Shown here piece by piece: positions 16,736 to 27,612 of a DNA stretch of 43,496 nucleotides (position 1 is its first letter; the number at the start of each line of letters is the position of its first letter). Origin of the DNA: Desulfobacteraceae bacterium (GTDB taxonomy: Bacteria; Desulfobacterota; Desulfobacteria; Desulfobacterales; Desulfolunaceae); the NCBI GenBank assembly GCA_013619155.1, contig JABXKT010000024.1, forward strand, positions 1 through 43,496, given 5' to 3'. The translations under genes were made by a program, and so were the position numbers. Under the pieces are notes generated by a model. The model was given only the letters and a program-made list of their open reading frames with translations. It was not told where the DNA came from and did not search any database.

Positions 16736-16977
16736 AAAAAATGTTGCCTGTCTGTGGTGTTTCGTCAAAAAATAGGGGGAATTTTTTCTATCCATCCCTG
16801 TAGAGAAGGCGTATTTTAAAAAATGAACGACTAAAAAAACACGTATCACACGCCGATGGCATCCATCTCTGCGTTTAATTGTGACACTGAAATCACTCAC
16901 CCAAAAAGAGTGATACCATCTTACTTAATGGTCACTCTCTTTCGAGCGGGACACTCTTTTTAAAAAAATGAAGAGAC

Positions 16978-17363
<386 letters not shown>

Positions 17364-17479
17364 GTCCTTCATTGTTTGACCGTGTTATACATGAAAATGA
17401 CCGAAAGGAAAATGGCCATTTTCATCCAATCGCATCTCTCTTATAACCCACTACTATCCCTACTCTTTTTATAAGCGAT

Positions 17480-18208
17480 TCACGCCTCCTCCTTACTAAA
17501 AAGGATGCGATGGCATCGCGGACAATAGTGGAGCCCCCCATTTTGATGAATCTCGATGGCCAGCTGGGGTGGGATATTCATAAAACATCCGTAACAGGTC
17601 GACTTAAAGAGGTCCACCACCGCCAATCGACCGGTGGTTTTCAATAATTTCTCATAATGATCCAGAAGACCGGGGGGGAGCGCTGCGGCAATCTCCTGGC
17701 TCTCTCGGGCCATGCTTAAAATGGATTCACGCTCCTCCACGGTATCGTTGTAAATCTCCTGCTCGATACTCTTGACCTTCTCGGCCTCCGCGTCATGGGC
17801 CTCGGTGATCTCAGCCATCTGCTTATCCCGGCCCTCGAGATCCTCCATAAGGGCAAGCAAAAGGCTCTCAAGCTCACTGATGCGCTTGGTATTGTCATCG
17901 ACTTCACGACGAAGAATCTGATAATCCTTGTTGTTTGTCACAACACGCAGATACTCCTCGCTCTTGGCCACCCGGGAGGTCAATTCGGCGATCTCCTCTT
18001 CGAGGACCCCGTAACGCGTTTTCTCCTCTGCCTGCGCCCCACGAACCCGTTCCAGCTCCACTTCCAGCTTCTTCAGGCGCTTGCCCTGGACAGAGGTCTT
18101 GGCACCCACCCCGTCCAGCTTCTTCTCAACCCGTGCGGTATCTGTCTCAATCTCTTGAAGACGCCTCAGGGAAACGATATGATCCTGGGTTACAATAAGA
18201 TTACGCAT
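17480..18208 (-). CDS. Zinc-ribbon coiled-coil protein (COG1579 type)
   Basis: 242 residues. Residues 1-180 are strongly heptad-patterned coiled coil, rich in Glu, Lys, Arg and Leu. The C-terminal part carries a C4 zinc ribbon: CYGCFMNIP and, about 20 residues on, YCPRCHRILF. This arrangement is the C4-type zinc-ribbon family (COG1579). From memory the gene is often next to nif3, as here. The molecular role is poorly defined; nucleic-acid binding has been proposed. GGAGG lies ten bases before the ATG. Confidence 0.85.
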   Translation of the reverse strand: MRNLIVTQDHIVSLRRLQEIETDTARVEKKLDGVGAKTSVQGKRLKKLEVELERVRGAQAEEKTRYGVLEEEIAELTSRVAKSEEYLRVVTNNKDYQILRREVDDNTKRISELESLLLALMEDLEGRDKQMAEITEAHDAEAEKVKSIEQEIYNDTVEERESILSMARESQEIAAALPPGLLDHYEKLLKTTGRLAVVDLFKSTCYGCFMNIPPQLAIEIHQNGGLHYCPRCHRILFSKEEA

Positions 18209-18487
18209 GTAAATTTAAGCCTCCAAGGTGTAAATATCCATGACCCGATACCCATCGACAATAACGGTTTAAAAAAATCAGGTCACCATTCAGCTCACTA
18301 AAAAAAGATACCCATAGGGATCCACGGGCCGTGCCCTTGAATCCCAGATAGATACCCGTGTTCTTGCAAAAATATCAACATAAAGGCACATCACATATGT
18401 AACCTGCGCTGCAGGTGGTACGGCACAAGATCTTTCACCACGGGGCCGTGACTCAAACAGGCCCTAAATGGCCAGAGAGTGAGATGA

Positions 18488-19621
18488 TTATACAAGACGG
18501 AAGGGGTCCCTCTCCACAGAGCTTTCCACCACATCCACGGCAAGCCCCCTCGCCTTAATCTTTTCTCTCAAATACCGGGCCACCAGCGTACAGACAAAAT
18601 GCTCGGTACCAAAATGCCCGGCATCCACAAGGCCCAGCCCCTTCTCCTCGATGGTTAAGGCGTCATGGTATTTCAGCTCACCGCTGATAAAGACGTCGGC
18701 ATGACTCGCGTAAAACTGGGACATCAGGGAAGCTCCGCTCCCCGTGCACAGAGCAATGCGGCGTACCGGCATCAAAGGGTCCCCCACCACGCGCACGAAA
18801 GGTATGGAAAAGGTCGCCTTCACTTTTTCAGCCAGTGCCGTGAGGGTGGTGGGGACGCTTAAGTCTCCCACACGACCAAGGCCCGCCACCTGAGCCCCAT
18901 CCCCTGGCGAGACCTGCAGCATGGGATAAATATTGTACTCCATGGTCTCATACGGGTGGACCTCTCGGACACTCTCCAATACGGCGTCGACCTTCGAACG
19001 CATCACAAGGGTCTCCACACGGACCTCATCCACACAGCTTAAGGCCCCGGCACTCCCCTTGAAGGGCTGAGCACCCTCTTCGGGCATATAGGTGCCACGA
19101 CCGGGGGTCGAAAAGGAGCAGCATCCATACTTACCCACAGAGCCCGCTCCCCCTGCGAAAAGGGCCTTCATCACCTTGTGACGATACTCTTCGGGCACAA
19201 AAAAAACCAATTTCACCGTATCCGAGTCCGACGCGGGCAAAAGGGGCACCGAGGCCTCTATCCCAAGCATCTGGGCAAATACGGCATTGAGTCCATGGGG
19301 AGCACTGTCTAAATTGGTATGGGCGGAGTAGATAGAGAGGGGGGATGCGACGGAGCGGGTGATAATATCACCCAAGGGGGAGGCAAGGTCTAAGGCCTTT
19401 AACGGAGTGAAGATCAGAGGGTGGTGTGTGATCAACATCTCCGCTCCATCTTCGGCGGCGGCAGCCACCACCTCCGGGGTGGGATCTAAGGCGATGTGAA
19501 TCCGAGTCACCGGTTGATCGACCCGGCCAAGCTGCAACCCCACATTGTCCCAAGGTTCAGCCAGAGACGGTGGAGCCAGCTCCTCCATCATGGAGATTAT
19601 CTCAGAAACGGTTACGCTCAT
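18488..19621 (-). CDS. Nif3-like dinuclear metal centre protein
   Basis: 377 residues from the ATG at 19621, preceded by GGAGGAG; the ATG five codons further out would place that ribosome site inside the gene. Conserved features: EPWDNVGLQLG (22-32), the metal-binding THHPLIF (65-71), SAHTNLDSAPHGLN, and near the C-terminus DAGHFGTEHFV. A middle insertion domain of about 120 residues (roughly 130-250) is the PII-like insert found in the longer members. The family (Nif3/YbgI) forms hexameric toroids with two metals per subunit; its role is uncertain, and some members have been described as GTP cyclohydrolase-like. It is upstream of the zinc-ribbon gene on the same strand, 279 bp apart. Confidence 0.9.
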   Translation of the reverse strand: MSVTVSEIISMMEELAPPSLAEPWDNVGLQLGRVDQPVTRIHIALDPTPEVVAAAAEDGAEMLITHHPLIFTPLKALDLASPLGDIITRSVASPLSIYSAHTNLDSAPHGLNAVFAQMLGIEASVPLLPASDSDTVKLVFFVPEEYRHKVMKALFAGGAGSVGKYGCCSFSTPGRGTYMPEEGAQPFKGSAGALSCVDEVRVETLVMRSKVDAVLESVREVHPYETMEYNIYPMLQVSPGDGAQVAGLGRVGDLSVPTTLTALAEKVKATFSIPFVRVVGDPLMPVRRIALCTGSGASLMSQFYASHADVFISGELKYHDALTIEEKGLGLVDAGHFGTEHFVCTLVARYLREKIKARGLAVDVVESSVERDPFRLV

Positions 19622-19794
19622 CTCTCCTCCGTTCATCGTGTGATATATTCATAAGAATCACCCCAGGGGACAGACGGCGCCTGTCATCCTGGATAAAAGC
19701 CATTAAACGGAACGGGCCAGATCCTTCAATTATTGATTGGCGCGGCAAGAGAGCACCCCGTGCCCGCCTTTTTTAAAAAAAGGGCCTCATCCCA

Positions 19795-19833
19795 ACAAAA
19801 AAGGCGTGATGACCTTTTCAGCCATCACGCCTT
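19795..19833 (-). terminator. Intrinsic terminator of the tRNA-CAT gene
   Basis: On the minus strand AAGGCGTGATG pairs with CATCACGCCTT and is followed by TTTTTTG. It lies about 130 bp past the end of the tRNA. The wider 325-bp region 19637-19961 contains nothing else I can identify. Confidence 0.85.
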
Positions 19834-19961
19834 AGTGTTTACAACCTGTATCGGCTTTCTGGGGCATCGCATGCGACACACCATCGGCCCTGGATCGTGG
19901 AAAAAAAGGATGTCATCTTAGCGAAAACCGCCCCTCCTCTTCCACTCATGTATTATTTAGT

Positions 19962-20037
19962 TGGTGGGCCCACCTGGATTCGAACCAGGGACCGACCGGT
20001 TATGAGCCGGTGGCTCTACCAACTGAGCTATAGGCCC
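19962..20037 (-). tRNA. tRNA with CAT anticodon (Met elongator or Ile2)
   Basis: The minus strand gives a full 76-nt cloverleaf with GGGCCTA/TGGGCCC acceptor arms, D-arm AGCTCAGTTGGTAGAGC, anticodon loop CTCATAA, T-loop GGTTCGAATCC, and encoded CCA. The CAT anticodon may be elongator methionine or, after lysidine modification by TilS, isoleucine for AUA codons. I cannot separate the two by eye. Confidence 0.93.
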
Positions 20038-20055
20038 TTGCATTAAGGTGAGTAT

Positions 20056-20085
20056 CCTTTACCCTTGGCGGGCCCCCTTTGTCAA
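20056..20085 (-). promoter_or_regulatory. Probable sigma-70 promoter of the tRNA-CAT gene
   Basis: On the minus strand TTGACA (20080-20085) and TAAAGG (20056-20061) are 18 bp apart, the same spacing as the two other tRNA promoters in this window. The -10 match is weaker. Confidence 0.6.
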
Positions 20086-20100
20086 GTGTTATCCACCCGC

Positions 20101-20138
20101 AAAAAGACCCCGATGCCCCCTTTCTTTCGTAAGAGGGC
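20101..20138 (-). terminator. Probable terminator of dnaG-rpoD
   Basis: On the minus strand GCCCTCTT and AAGGGGGC (with one G-U pair in RNA) form an 8-bp stem around ACGAAAGA, and TCTTTTT follows ten bases on. It is 18 bp past the rpoD stop codon. Confidence 0.55.
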
Positions 20139-20155
20139 AAGGGAGGGCTCTCCCC

Positions 20156-21979
20156 TTAAATTTCAATAAAACTCTTCAACTTTTTGCTTCGCGTCGGGTG
20201 CCTCAGTTTTCTCAAGGCCTTGGCTTCGATCTGACGAATTCGCTCACGGGTCACAGCAAAATCCTTGCCCACCTCTTCGAGGGTATGATCCGCCTTCTCA
20301 CCGATACCGAATCGCATGCGAAGCACCTTCTCCTCCCTCGGGGTAAGGGTGGCCAGGACCTTTCGTGTCTTTTCAGCCAAATTCATATTCACCGCCGCAT
20401 CGGAGGGGAGCATAAACTTCTTATCTTCGATGAAGTCACCCAGATGGCTGTCCTCCTCCTCCCCGATGGGAGTCTCAAGGCTGATGGGCTCACGGGCGAT
20501 TTTAAGCACCCTGCGCACCTTATCCAAGGGAATCTCCATCTTCTCGGCGATCTCCTCGGGAGAGGGCTCACGCCCCAACTCCTGCACCAGATAACGGCTG
20601 GTCCGGATCAACTTGTTGATGGTCTCGATCATATGGACAGGGATTCGGATGGTCCGCGCCTGGTCGGCAATGGCACGTGTAATGGCCTGACGGATCCACC
20701 AGGTGGCATAGGTACTGAACTTATATCCCCTTCGGTACTCAAACTTATCCACCGCCTTCATCAGGCCAATGTTCCCCTCCTGAATCAGATCGAGGAACTG
20801 CAGACCACGGTTGGTGTATTTCTTGGCGATACTCACCACAAGACGAAGGTTGGCCTTCACCAGCTCACTCTTGGCCTCCTTGGCCCGTACCTTCCCCTCT
20901 TCGATGGATGAGGCGATACGGGAGAGGATACGCCCATTGGCCTTAATGCTGAGTTCTCGCTCTTCAATATGCTTCTGAAGATAGACAAAATCGGGATAAA
21001 TCTTTCGAATCGTCTCATCTTCCAGGGTGCTCTTATCGCTCGCCCAGGCCATGAAGGTCTCCACATCGGCAAGCTGGCCCCTAAACTCCGTCACCGAGGT
21101 ACCAAAGGTATCCGCACAGCGTCCCATCACCTTGTTCATGGCCTCAAACCAGCCGATGTTCTCCAGAATCTTGGCATCGATGATATCCGATACACTCACC
21201 TCGAGACGCCACTCTTTCAAGAGGTTAAAGATCTTTTCGGTACGACGGCTCACAGAACGCCGGATCTTTCGCTGTTCATCCGAGGAGAGCTCTTCGGTAA
21301 AGATACGATTTCGAAGACCCGTATTTTCATCGTGGACGGTGCGAATCTCGGCAATGGTCTTGAGGAACTTATCCACAAGATTCTGCTCATCCAAGGCCCC
21401 GTCCCCCTCATCCACATCCCGAAGGACATTTTTGGGTCGAAGCTTGGTGCACGAGATCCCTTCGGCAAGGGAGAGGATATAATCCACGGCAATGGTGGTA
21501 TCGAGCTGATGACGCAAGACCTCCTGGTCCCCCATCTCGATCTTCTTGGCGATCTCAATCTCGCCTTCGCGAGAGAGAAGGGTCACCATCCCCATCTCAC
21601 GAAGATACATCTTCACAGGATCGGTCACCGTACCATAATCAGCCACCCCATCGTCACTCCCGACAACAGAGGCCTTTCGCTTCGGCTTATCCGGGGCGCT
21701 CAGGGGCATTTCAGAATCGAGCTCGGCGGGTTCGTCATCTTTATCATCCCCGTCATCATTATCCAAGGTGCCTTCCGCAACCACCTTAATACCCATCTCT
21801 TGGAGCATCGTGATGATGTCATCCAACTGATCCGAAGAGCCGACCTCCTTGGGGAGTGCCTCATTGATCTCATCATACGTAAGGACACCGGCTTTCTTTC
21901 CCTTTACAAGCAGAGCTTTAAAGGCCGCTTCCTGAGCCTTCTTGGCCTTGGCGGGAGTGGTATCGGATTTTTTGGTCAT
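20156..21979 (-). CDS. rpoD: RNA polymerase primary sigma factor RpoD
   Basis: 607 residues. Region 1.1 is at residues 10-75, followed by an acidic linker. Region 1.2 includes [11 protein letters not shown] (about 125-135). The non-conserved domain follows. Region 2 has [20 protein letters not shown] and [19 protein letters not shown], then [14 protein letters not shown] (region 2.3-2.4). Region 3 has [14 protein letters not shown]. Region 4 has [16 protein letters not shown] and the helix-turn-helix [20 protein letters not shown]. Length and all regions fit the housekeeping sigma factor. The ATG overlaps the dnaG stop as ATGA, with AGGAGG upstream inside dnaG, so the two genes form the classical macromolecular-synthesis operon. 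Confidence 0.97.
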   Translation of the reverse strand: MTKKSDTTPAKAKKAQEAAFKALLVKGKKAGVLTYDEINEALPKEVGSSDQLDDIITMLQEMGIKVVAEGTLDNDDGDDKDDEPAELDSEMPLSAPDKPKRKASVVGSDDGVADYGTVTDPVKMYLREMGMVTLLSREGEIEIAKKIEMGDQEVLRHQLDTTIAVDYILSLAEGISCTKLRPKNVLRDVDEGDGALDEQNLVDKFLKTIAEIRTVHDENTGLRNRIFTEELSSDEQRKIRRSVSRRTEKIFNLLKEWRLEVSVSDIIDAKILENIGWFEAMNKVMGRCADTFGTSVTEFRGQLADVETFMAWASDKSTLEDETIRKIYPDFVYLQKHIEERELSIKANGRILSRIASSIEEGKVRAKEAKSELVKANLRLVVSIAKKYTNRGLQFLDLIQEGNIGLMKAVDKFEYRRGYKFSTYATWWIRQAITRAIADQARTIRIPVHMIETINKLIRTSRYLVQELGREPSPEEIAEKMEIPLDKVRRVLKIAREPISLETPIGEEEDSHLGDFIEDKKFMLPSDAAVNMNLAEKTRKVLATLTPREEKVLRMRFGIGEKADHTLEEVGKDFAVTRERIRQIEAKALRKLRHPTRSKKLKSFIEI

Positions 21980-23793
21980 ATGGTTTTGCCTCCTGAAACC
22001 CCGGATTTATGTTTAACCTTCTTGGCGTGATCTTGACGTTTTTTCAGATCCGCGATAAACGCCTGCTTCTCTTTCATAAGGACGAGCCAAAGCTCGTGAT
22101 CCCCACGTATTTCTGCATCCCGAATCCGCTTTGTCAGATCATCGCCCAATCTATTTTTATTGCGGACATACTGATCAACCAGAGCCACACACCGCTGGTG
22201 AATCACCGGGAACTCATCGATGGCAAGCCGTGCCACCAATTCCCGCTGTCCTTCCTCTCGAAGGTTCATAAGAAGCCAGTCCGTCATGGCCTCCGGAGGT
22301 CCGTCATATGCCAGAGCAAGAGAACCAATCTCTTTAAACCCCGGTTCTTCAAAATATTCAGTCACCCTCACCTCTCGGCAATAGGGGTGAATGCCTGCGT
22401 ATCGCACCAGATTGGAGACAATCTGAAGTTCCAGACTATTACCCACGGGGAGCTGTCGCACAGGCGGCTGCGGTATATCGCCGCGCGGCAACGGCCCCGG
22501 CCCCGATCTCTGGTGAATTTTTTCATGAACCGCCCCCTCATCGATACCCACCTTCTCTGCGAGTACACGAATATAAAGAGACCGGGCCACCCGGTCCTCC
22601 AAGGCAAGAAACGGTTCTTTCATATCGCCTAAAATTTTTAAACGCCCCTCCACACTCAGTCCATGACGTCTTATGGAGGCATCCATCAAAAATTCAAGGA
22701 GGTCCATGGCCTTGTCTGCCATGGCTAAAAATGCATCGGCCCCCGATTCCCGAACAAAAGAGTCGGGATCATGCCCCTTGGGCAAGACGAGTACCTTGGC
22801 GGTCATATACTCCTTCTGAAACACCGGCACACTGCGCAGAGCCGCCCGTATCCCCGCCTCATCGGAGTCGAAAACAAGAATAAAACGCTCGGCCCCGCAC
22901 CGGGACAATAAGCGTACATGATCACGGGTGAGAGCGGTCCCCAAAGTGGCGGCCACCTGGGTGATCCCACTCTGGAAGAGGGCCAGCACATCAAAGTAGC
23001 CCTCCACAACGAAGGCCGTCTTGCTCTGACGAATCCCCTCACGTGCCACGTGGAGCCCGTAAAGTGACCGGGCCTTATGATAAACGGGTGTTTCCGGTGA
23101 ATTCAAATATTTAGGAAGGGCATCGTCCATGACACGCCCGCCAAACCCAGAGACCTGCATGGCAGTATCCACAATGGGAAAGACAATGCGATGCCTGAAA
23201 CGGTCATAGAACCGGCCAGTCTCCTTGGCAATGAGTAGCCCGCTACCCACCGCAATCTCCACGGGCACCCGGTGTGATGAAAGGCACCGGGATACGGAAT
23301 CCCAAGAGTCTGGCGCATATCCAAGCCCGAAATGATCGATGGTCTCCTGGCTTATGCCACGATTCCGCAAATAGGCCAGGGCATGGACACCGGTCTCCCC
23401 TTTTAAGATGCCGGAGAAAAAATCGGATGCCAGGCGGTTGGCCAAGAAGATCTTCTCCCGCTTCCCGACACTCTCCTTCTCCTCAGGGGTCATGGACCGT
23501 TCCGGCACTTCGATGCCACATCGGCCGCCCAAGGTACGCACCGCCTCAGGAAAGGTCAACCCGTCACGCTTCATAACGAAGTTAAAAACACTCCCACCGG
23601 CTCCGCATCCAAAGCAATAATAGATCTGTTTTATCGGACTGACAGTAAAGGAGGGGGTTTTTTCAGAATGAAACGGACAAAGCCCTGCAAAATTACTGCC
23701 CGTCTTTTTGATCTGAACGGTTTCAGAGACAACCTGAACAATATCGATCGCATGCTTAATGTCTGAAATCACTGCTTCGGGAATCAAGTGCAA
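21976..23793 (-). CDS. dnaG: DNA primase
   Basis: 605 residues. The N-terminal CHC2 zinc finger has C39, H42, C60 and C63 ([13 protein letters not shown] and [10 protein letters not shown]). The TOPRIM catalytic core includes [11 protein letters not shown] and [13 protein letters not shown]. The C-terminal DnaB-binding domain is less conserved. It makes RNA primers for replication. The frame starts at TTG 23793 with AGGAG five bases upstream; a second TTG at 23787 (giving MIPEAVIS, closer to the usual M-x-I-P start) is equally possible. No ATG fits. It overlaps rpoD by four bases. Confidence 0.96.
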   Translation of the reverse strand: MHLIPEAVISDIKHAIDIVQVVSETVQIKKTGSNFAGLCPFHSEKTPSFTVSPIKQIYYCFGCGAGGSVFNFVMKRDGLTFPEAVRTLGGRCGIEVPERSMTPEEKESVGKREKIFLANRLASDFFSGILKGETGVHALAYLRNRGISQETIDHFGLGYAPDSWDSVSRCLSSHRVPVEIAVGSGLLIAKETGRFYDRFRHRIVFPIVDTAMQVSGFGGRVMDDALPKYLNSPETPVYHKARSLYGLHVAREGIRQSKTAFVVEGYFDVLALFQSGITQVAATLGTALTRDHVRLLSRCGAERFILVFDSDEAGIRAALRSVPVFQKEYMTAKVLVLPKGHDPDSFVRESGADAFLAMADKAMDLLEFLMDASIRRHGLSVEGRLKILGDMKEPFLALEDRVARSLYIRVLAEKVGIDEGAVHEKIHQRSGPGPLPRGDIPQPPVRQLPVGNSLELQIVSNLVRYAGIHPYCREVRVTEYFEEPGFKEIGSLALAYDGPPEAMTDWLLMNLREEGQRELVARLAIDEFPVIHQRCVALVDQYVRNKNRLGDDLTKRIRDAEIRGDHELWLVLMKEKQAFIADLKKRQDHAKKVKHKSGVSGGKTI

Positions 23794-24202
23794 AAAGCTC
23801 CTGTTCGCGAGAGTTTTCGTATCCTAATTTCAAAAAACCAAAGGTGATGGTTCATATGAAAAAGATATTCAAACCATCGTCAGGTCATCTATCATACCAC
23901 AAAATATATCATTAAAGCCCACACCCCTGGTGATAGCCCATTACAGCCATCGATAAAAATAGGGGATGGATACCTCTGCCACGGATTCCGTCGAATCGTT
24001 GCCGGGCGCACATCGGCGATAACGCTTCAATATTCTTTGTTAAAAAAGGTCACCCACAATAAGCCCGCCCTCGAATACAAAGAAGGGGTCTTTACGTACA
24101 CAAAACCTTCCAAGCAGGTGCATAAGTTAATGTCAAGAATATGTTTGTCAAGAACTATTTTAAACCATCCACCCAAATCACTGGGAACATTTTAAAAATG
24201 GA
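23794..24202. other. Intergenic region upstream of dnaG
   Basis: About 400 bp without a supported gene. On the minus strand near 24131-24155 two TTGACA motifs follow each other within a TTCTTGACA-type direct repeat; neither has a convincing -10 box at 16-18 bp. The region probably contains the dnaG-rpoD promoter. Confidence 0.4.
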
Positions 24203-24883
24203 TCATTGTGACCGGGGAGGTTCCCCAATTTCTGGCAAATTCCCTCCCTCCTGCACCATGGTCTCCACCAGGTAACGCACCCCATCTTCGAGGAGGTGGC
24301 TGGCCGTGACCCAGCGTGCCTTGCGTGAGATAAAATATGTGAGCGTCAAAAGATTCTCACTCAAAGAGTGCTGTGTCTCATCAAAGCCTCCTGTCCACAC
24401 CACCTGCCCCGTGGCACTATCGAAAAAGAGAACCTTAAATGCCACCGATGCCGGGCGACTCACCGACCAATCGGAGCCCACACGCTCCTCGTATCGGTCC
24501 ACTTGTCCCAAGAGGACACAGGCGTACCCTTTTCCCCTCAACACATCCACCTGGGCCTGAAGAGTTAAGGCCCCATCCACGGCCATCGCCGTCGCGGCCA
24601 CCCCCCGCTCCCCAAGGGCAACAGCCACCTGCCGGGCAATCCCCATCCCATCGGGGACGGACTCGGACCGCCTGCCTCCGGCCCTCTCCGAGACATAGGC
24701 CTCATAGAGGGGATCGTCCGGGGCCCTCCAGACGAAGGGAAGAACGGCCACCTCAGGACAGGCGAAGAGGAGACGCGGACTCACCAAAGAGGAAGGGGAG
24801 TGCGTCCGGGTACAGGCGATCAAGACCACCAGGCTCCCTAGGATCACCCCCCTTGATACAAAACGCCGCACAAGAGGACCCAT
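24203..24883 (-). CDS. Predicted lipoprotein of unknown function
   Basis: 226 residues from the ATG at 24883, which follows AAGGAG by eight bases; the frame extends 14 codons further without such a site. A signal peptide with Arg residues, a hydrophobic stretch GVILGSLVVLIA and the lipobox LIAC (Cys24) indicate a lipid-anchored envelope protein. The mature part has EVAVLPFVWRAPDD (about 41-54), a GYACVLLGQVDRYEERVGSDWSV segment and VKVLFFDSATGQVVWTG-type sequence, a pattern shared with CsgG/GNA1162-type periplasmic lipoproteins. That family link is only suggestive. It follows hisB by 46 bp and is likely cotranscribed. Confidence 0.7.
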   Translation of the reverse strand: MGPLVRRFVSRGVILGSLVVLIACTRTHSPSSLVSPRLLFACPEVAVLPFVWRAPDDPLYEAYVSERAGGRRSESVPDGMGIARQVAVALGERGVAATAMAVDGALTLQAQVDVLRGKGYACVLLGQVDRYEERVGSDWSVSRPASVAFKVLFFDSATGQVVWTGGFDETQHSLSENLLTLTYFISRKARWVTASHLLEDGVRYLVETMVQEGGNLPEIGEPPRSQ

Positions 24884-24929
24884 ACACGCCTCTCCTTCAG
24901 CCTTACCGGGAGTTTTTTTTATCAAGCGA

Positions 24930-25517
24930 TTAAATCACACCCTTGGTGGAACGAACGCCCTGGATACGGGGATCGATGGAGACCGCCTGATCGAGAGCCC
25001 GCCCCAGGGATTTAAACACCCCTTCGATGATATGATGATCATTCTCGCCATAGCGTACATTGATATGAAGATTCATACCGGCCTTGACGGAGAGGGCCTG
25101 AAAAAATTCCCGGGCCAACCAGGCATCGAAATTTCCACCCCGGACCCGATGATCGGGGAAGTGATACACCAGATAGGGGCGATTGGATAGATCAAGGGCC
25201 ACCTCGGCCAGGGTCTCATCCATGGGAGTCACGGCCATCCCATAGCGACGAATGCCCGCCCGATCACCCAAGGCCTCGGAGATGGCCATACCCAGGGCAA
25301 GGCCAATATCCTCCACCGTATGGTGGGCATCAATATCCAAGTCTCCATCCGCCGTCAGGGTCAGATCAAAAAAACCGTGGGCCCCAAAGAGTGTCAGCAT
25401 GTGATCGAAATAGGGAATGCCCGTTTTTACCTCTGTGCGGCCCTGGCCATCTAAATCCAGGGTGAGAGAAATACGGGTCTCTTTGGTATTGCGCGTGATG
25501 GTTGCTGTGCGTGTCAT
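24930..25517 (-). CDS. hisB: Imidazoleglycerol-phosphate dehydratase
   Basis: 195 residues, the monofunctional form that carries out the sixth step of histidine synthesis. Metal-binding motifs: FDHML (37-41), HHTVED (65-70) and [11 protein letters not shown] (159-169), with SNRPYLVY and a final S-T-K-G. Length equals the usual 195-200, so the E. coli-type phosphatase domain is absent. ATG start. No other his gene is in the window; the neighbour on the 3' side is a lipoprotein gene. Confidence 0.97.
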   Translation of the reverse strand: MTRTATITRNTKETRISLTLDLDGQGRTEVKTGIPYFDHMLTLFGAHGFFDLTLTADGDLDIDAHHTVEDIGLALGMAISEALGDRAGIRRYGMAVTPMDETLAEVALDLSNRPYLVYHFPDHRVRGGNFDAWLAREFFQALSVKAGMNLHINVRYGENDHHIIEGVFKSLGRALDQAVSIDPRIQGVRSTKGVI

Positions 25518-26109
25518 AATTTTTAGATGCCTATCATGATTAATAGTCGGGTTGAATCGTTGAAAAACTAGTGATGTGAAAAGGATTTTTGGATGGATAA
25601 AGGGAGGCCGATTTTACTTTAAAGAGGGCGTTTCATGCCATTTATTTAAAGAGATCTAAGGCGCTTTACGAAAGCCTCAATAATAAAAAAAAGCCCCTAC
25701 TAAAATAAAAGGCCCTTTTATTCTTTATTTTCACGTCCTCACCAAAGCCTCTTTTTTTAGTTTATCCCAACTAAAATACCAGATTGCCAGCACCCGGTCA
25801 ATTTAAAACGCTGTTTCACCGCCGTATGTGCTCAGACACAAAGGCCTCGCCAAAGCGATCTGTCCCCATCATCCCCCACAAAAAAGGGCGCTATTTTACG
25901 ACCCCTTGCACCAGGACTCGGGATGCCCCTCATTTTATAGAGACGTAGGCATTGGACCAGCGGCCTCTTCAAGAAGGCCCAAGGCCATCGGGCATAAAAA
26001 TACCAGCCTACAATCTAAAAAAGGGGCGATTGGGCTGGCATTTTATATTGGGTCCATCCGTCTTAACATCGTAAGAAGAGGACGCCCGAGGCATTGAGAC
26101 CACGGGGCC
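25518..26109. other. Intergenic region between the HD-GYP gene and hisB
   Basis: About 590 bp with no supported gene; a plus-strand open frame at 25828-26097 has no ribosome site or family features. An inverted repeat AATAAAAG-GGC-CTTTTATT type (25704-25722) is followed on the minus strand by GGGGC and eight T (about 25682-25697). It may end transcription from the HD-GYP gene, though the stem is AT-rich and short. The interval also must hold the hisB promoter, which I could not define. Confidence 0.4.
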
Positions 26110-27171
26110 TTATTCGTCGCGTTCACTCCACCGAAACGCCTCTCCCCAACCGGCCAGATTCCCTCCGTTGTGGTTTCGAATCTCAAGAAAATCATCAAAA
26201 TTGTCCAGCACCATATCGGCCAATTCAGGATCAAAATGTTTCTCCCGTTCCCCCTCGATCATGGTGTAAATCACATCCGGTGGGTAGGGATCCTTATAAG
26301 GCCGTTTCGTGGAGAGGGCGTCGAAGACATCGGCGATACAGACAATACGTCCGGAAAGGGGGATCTTCTCTCCGGCCACCCCTTGAGGGTAACCGGTGCC
26401 ATCCCACTTTTCATGGTGGGAGATGGCAATCTGCTGCCCCATGCGCAACACCTCGGATTTGGCATTGGCCAAAATACGCGCGCCAATGGCCGGATGATTT
26501 TTAATCACATGAAATTCATGATGTGACAACTTGGTCGATTTCATCAAAATATTATCTGGAATCCCAATTTTACCGATATCATGCATGGCCGATCCATGCC
26601 GAATACGATCCACCCACGCCCCGTCCATATTCAACTTCTCGGCTAAAAAAGCACTGTAGGTACTCATACGCGTAATATGGCCCCCTGTGCTCTCGTCCCG
26701 ATACTCGGCGGCAGTCACCAGACGGTTGAGGGTATCCAGATAAGAGGCCTTTAACTTTCGATGTGTCGCCCTCAGGTCCTTGAGGAGACAACGCTCCCGT
26801 AGTACACGGCGCACCCGCATCACCACTTCCCGTAGCGCCATGGGCTTTAAGACAAAATCCACGGCGCCACTTTCAATCATGTCTTCATAACAGACGGTGT
26901 CGATGTGTCCGGTCATGACGATGGCATCGGAATTGATGCGATATTCCCGGATTTTTTCTACCAATTCAACGCCCCCCATCTCCGGCATATCCACATCTGT
27001 GATCACGATATCCACCAGATGTTCATGAAGGACCTTCAAGGCCTCTATCCCGTTTGAGGCACAGTGACAGGTATACCCCTGCTTCTCCATGGCAATGGAC
27101 AAAATAGTGCGTATGGTTTCTTCATCATCGACGATTAGCAAAACAGGGGGGACGGACTTCTCACGATTCAT
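26110..27171 (-). CDS. Response regulator with HD-GYP domain
   Basis: 353 residues from ATG 27171 (GGGAG upstream); the frame opens 14 codons further out. Residues 8-125 form a receiver domain: acidic pair D15-D16, phosphoacceptor D59 in DIVITDVDMPEMGG, and K109 in FVLKPM. Residues 145-330 form an HD-GYP domain, with HDIGKIGIPD (H197, D198) and HHEKWDGTGYP (252-262), the complete signature of cyclic-di-GMP phosphodiesterases. It therefore probably lowers cyclic-di-GMP when phosphorylated, favouring motility; this is inference from the family. No histidine kinase gene is adjacent, so its partner is elsewhere. The C-terminal tail has N-H-N-G-G-N-L. Confidence 0.93.
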   Translation of the reverse strand: MNREKSVPPVLLIVDDEETIRTILSIAMEKQGYTCHCASNGIEALKVLHEHLVDIVITDVDMPEMGGVELVEKIREYRINSDAIVMTGHIDTVCYEDMIESGAVDFVLKPMALREVVMRVRRVLRERCLLKDLRATHRKLKASYLDTLNRLVTAAEYRDESTGGHITRMSTYSAFLAEKLNMDGAWVDRIRHGSAMHDIGKIGIPDNILMKSTKLSHHEFHVIKNHPAIGARILANAKSEVLRMGQQIAISHHEKWDGTGYPQGVAGEKIPLSGRIVCIADVFDALSTKRPYKDPYPPDVIYTMIEGEREKHFDPELADMVLDNFDDFLEIRNHNGGNLAGWGEAFRWSERDE

Positions 27172-27612
27172 ATCGATTGCTCCCGAACGAGATAAAATCG
27201 AATAAATAGCCAAGAAAAAAGAGGCGGGGGGTTGGGGTTACACATCTTTAGAGAAAATATACAGGATCATTATAGGTAAAAATCGCGATGCGATCCAGCA
27301 AGGCAGGGGTCATCATTAAACGATAAAATATGAAAATCGCTGGAAAGAAAAAAGTATGATGAAGCATACCTTAAAAAAGCCCCCCCAACAATACAGAAAT
27401 AGGTAGATATTTAAAAAAATTAGGTCGCAAAATATCATCAAAAAGACAGAGAGAGCCTCACGGGCAGAACCCACCCTCCCACCTCACAATCGATACCAAT
27501 TTTTCATTTGCCGAAAAGCCAACTTACGATACACTTCTTTGGAAACCATGGACCGTTCCCGTAACCATCTCACCGATAACTATTGATCGATATTTAAGGA
27601 CCCGTATACATA
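27172..27612. other. Divergent intergenic region upstream of the HD-GYP and permease genes
   Basis: About 440 bp, AT-rich, with no supported gene. On the minus strand a GTATG/CATAC stem near 27347-27362 is followed by six T, a very small hairpin without a transcript that obviously needs ending. Promoters for the two divergent genes must be here, but I could not define them. Confidence 0.4.

Noticed and set aside
25828..26097. 89-codon plus-strand open frame between the HD-GYP gene and hisB
   Set aside because: No ribosome site or recognisable pattern; rich in His, Arg, Pro and Lys as in chance frames of this genome.
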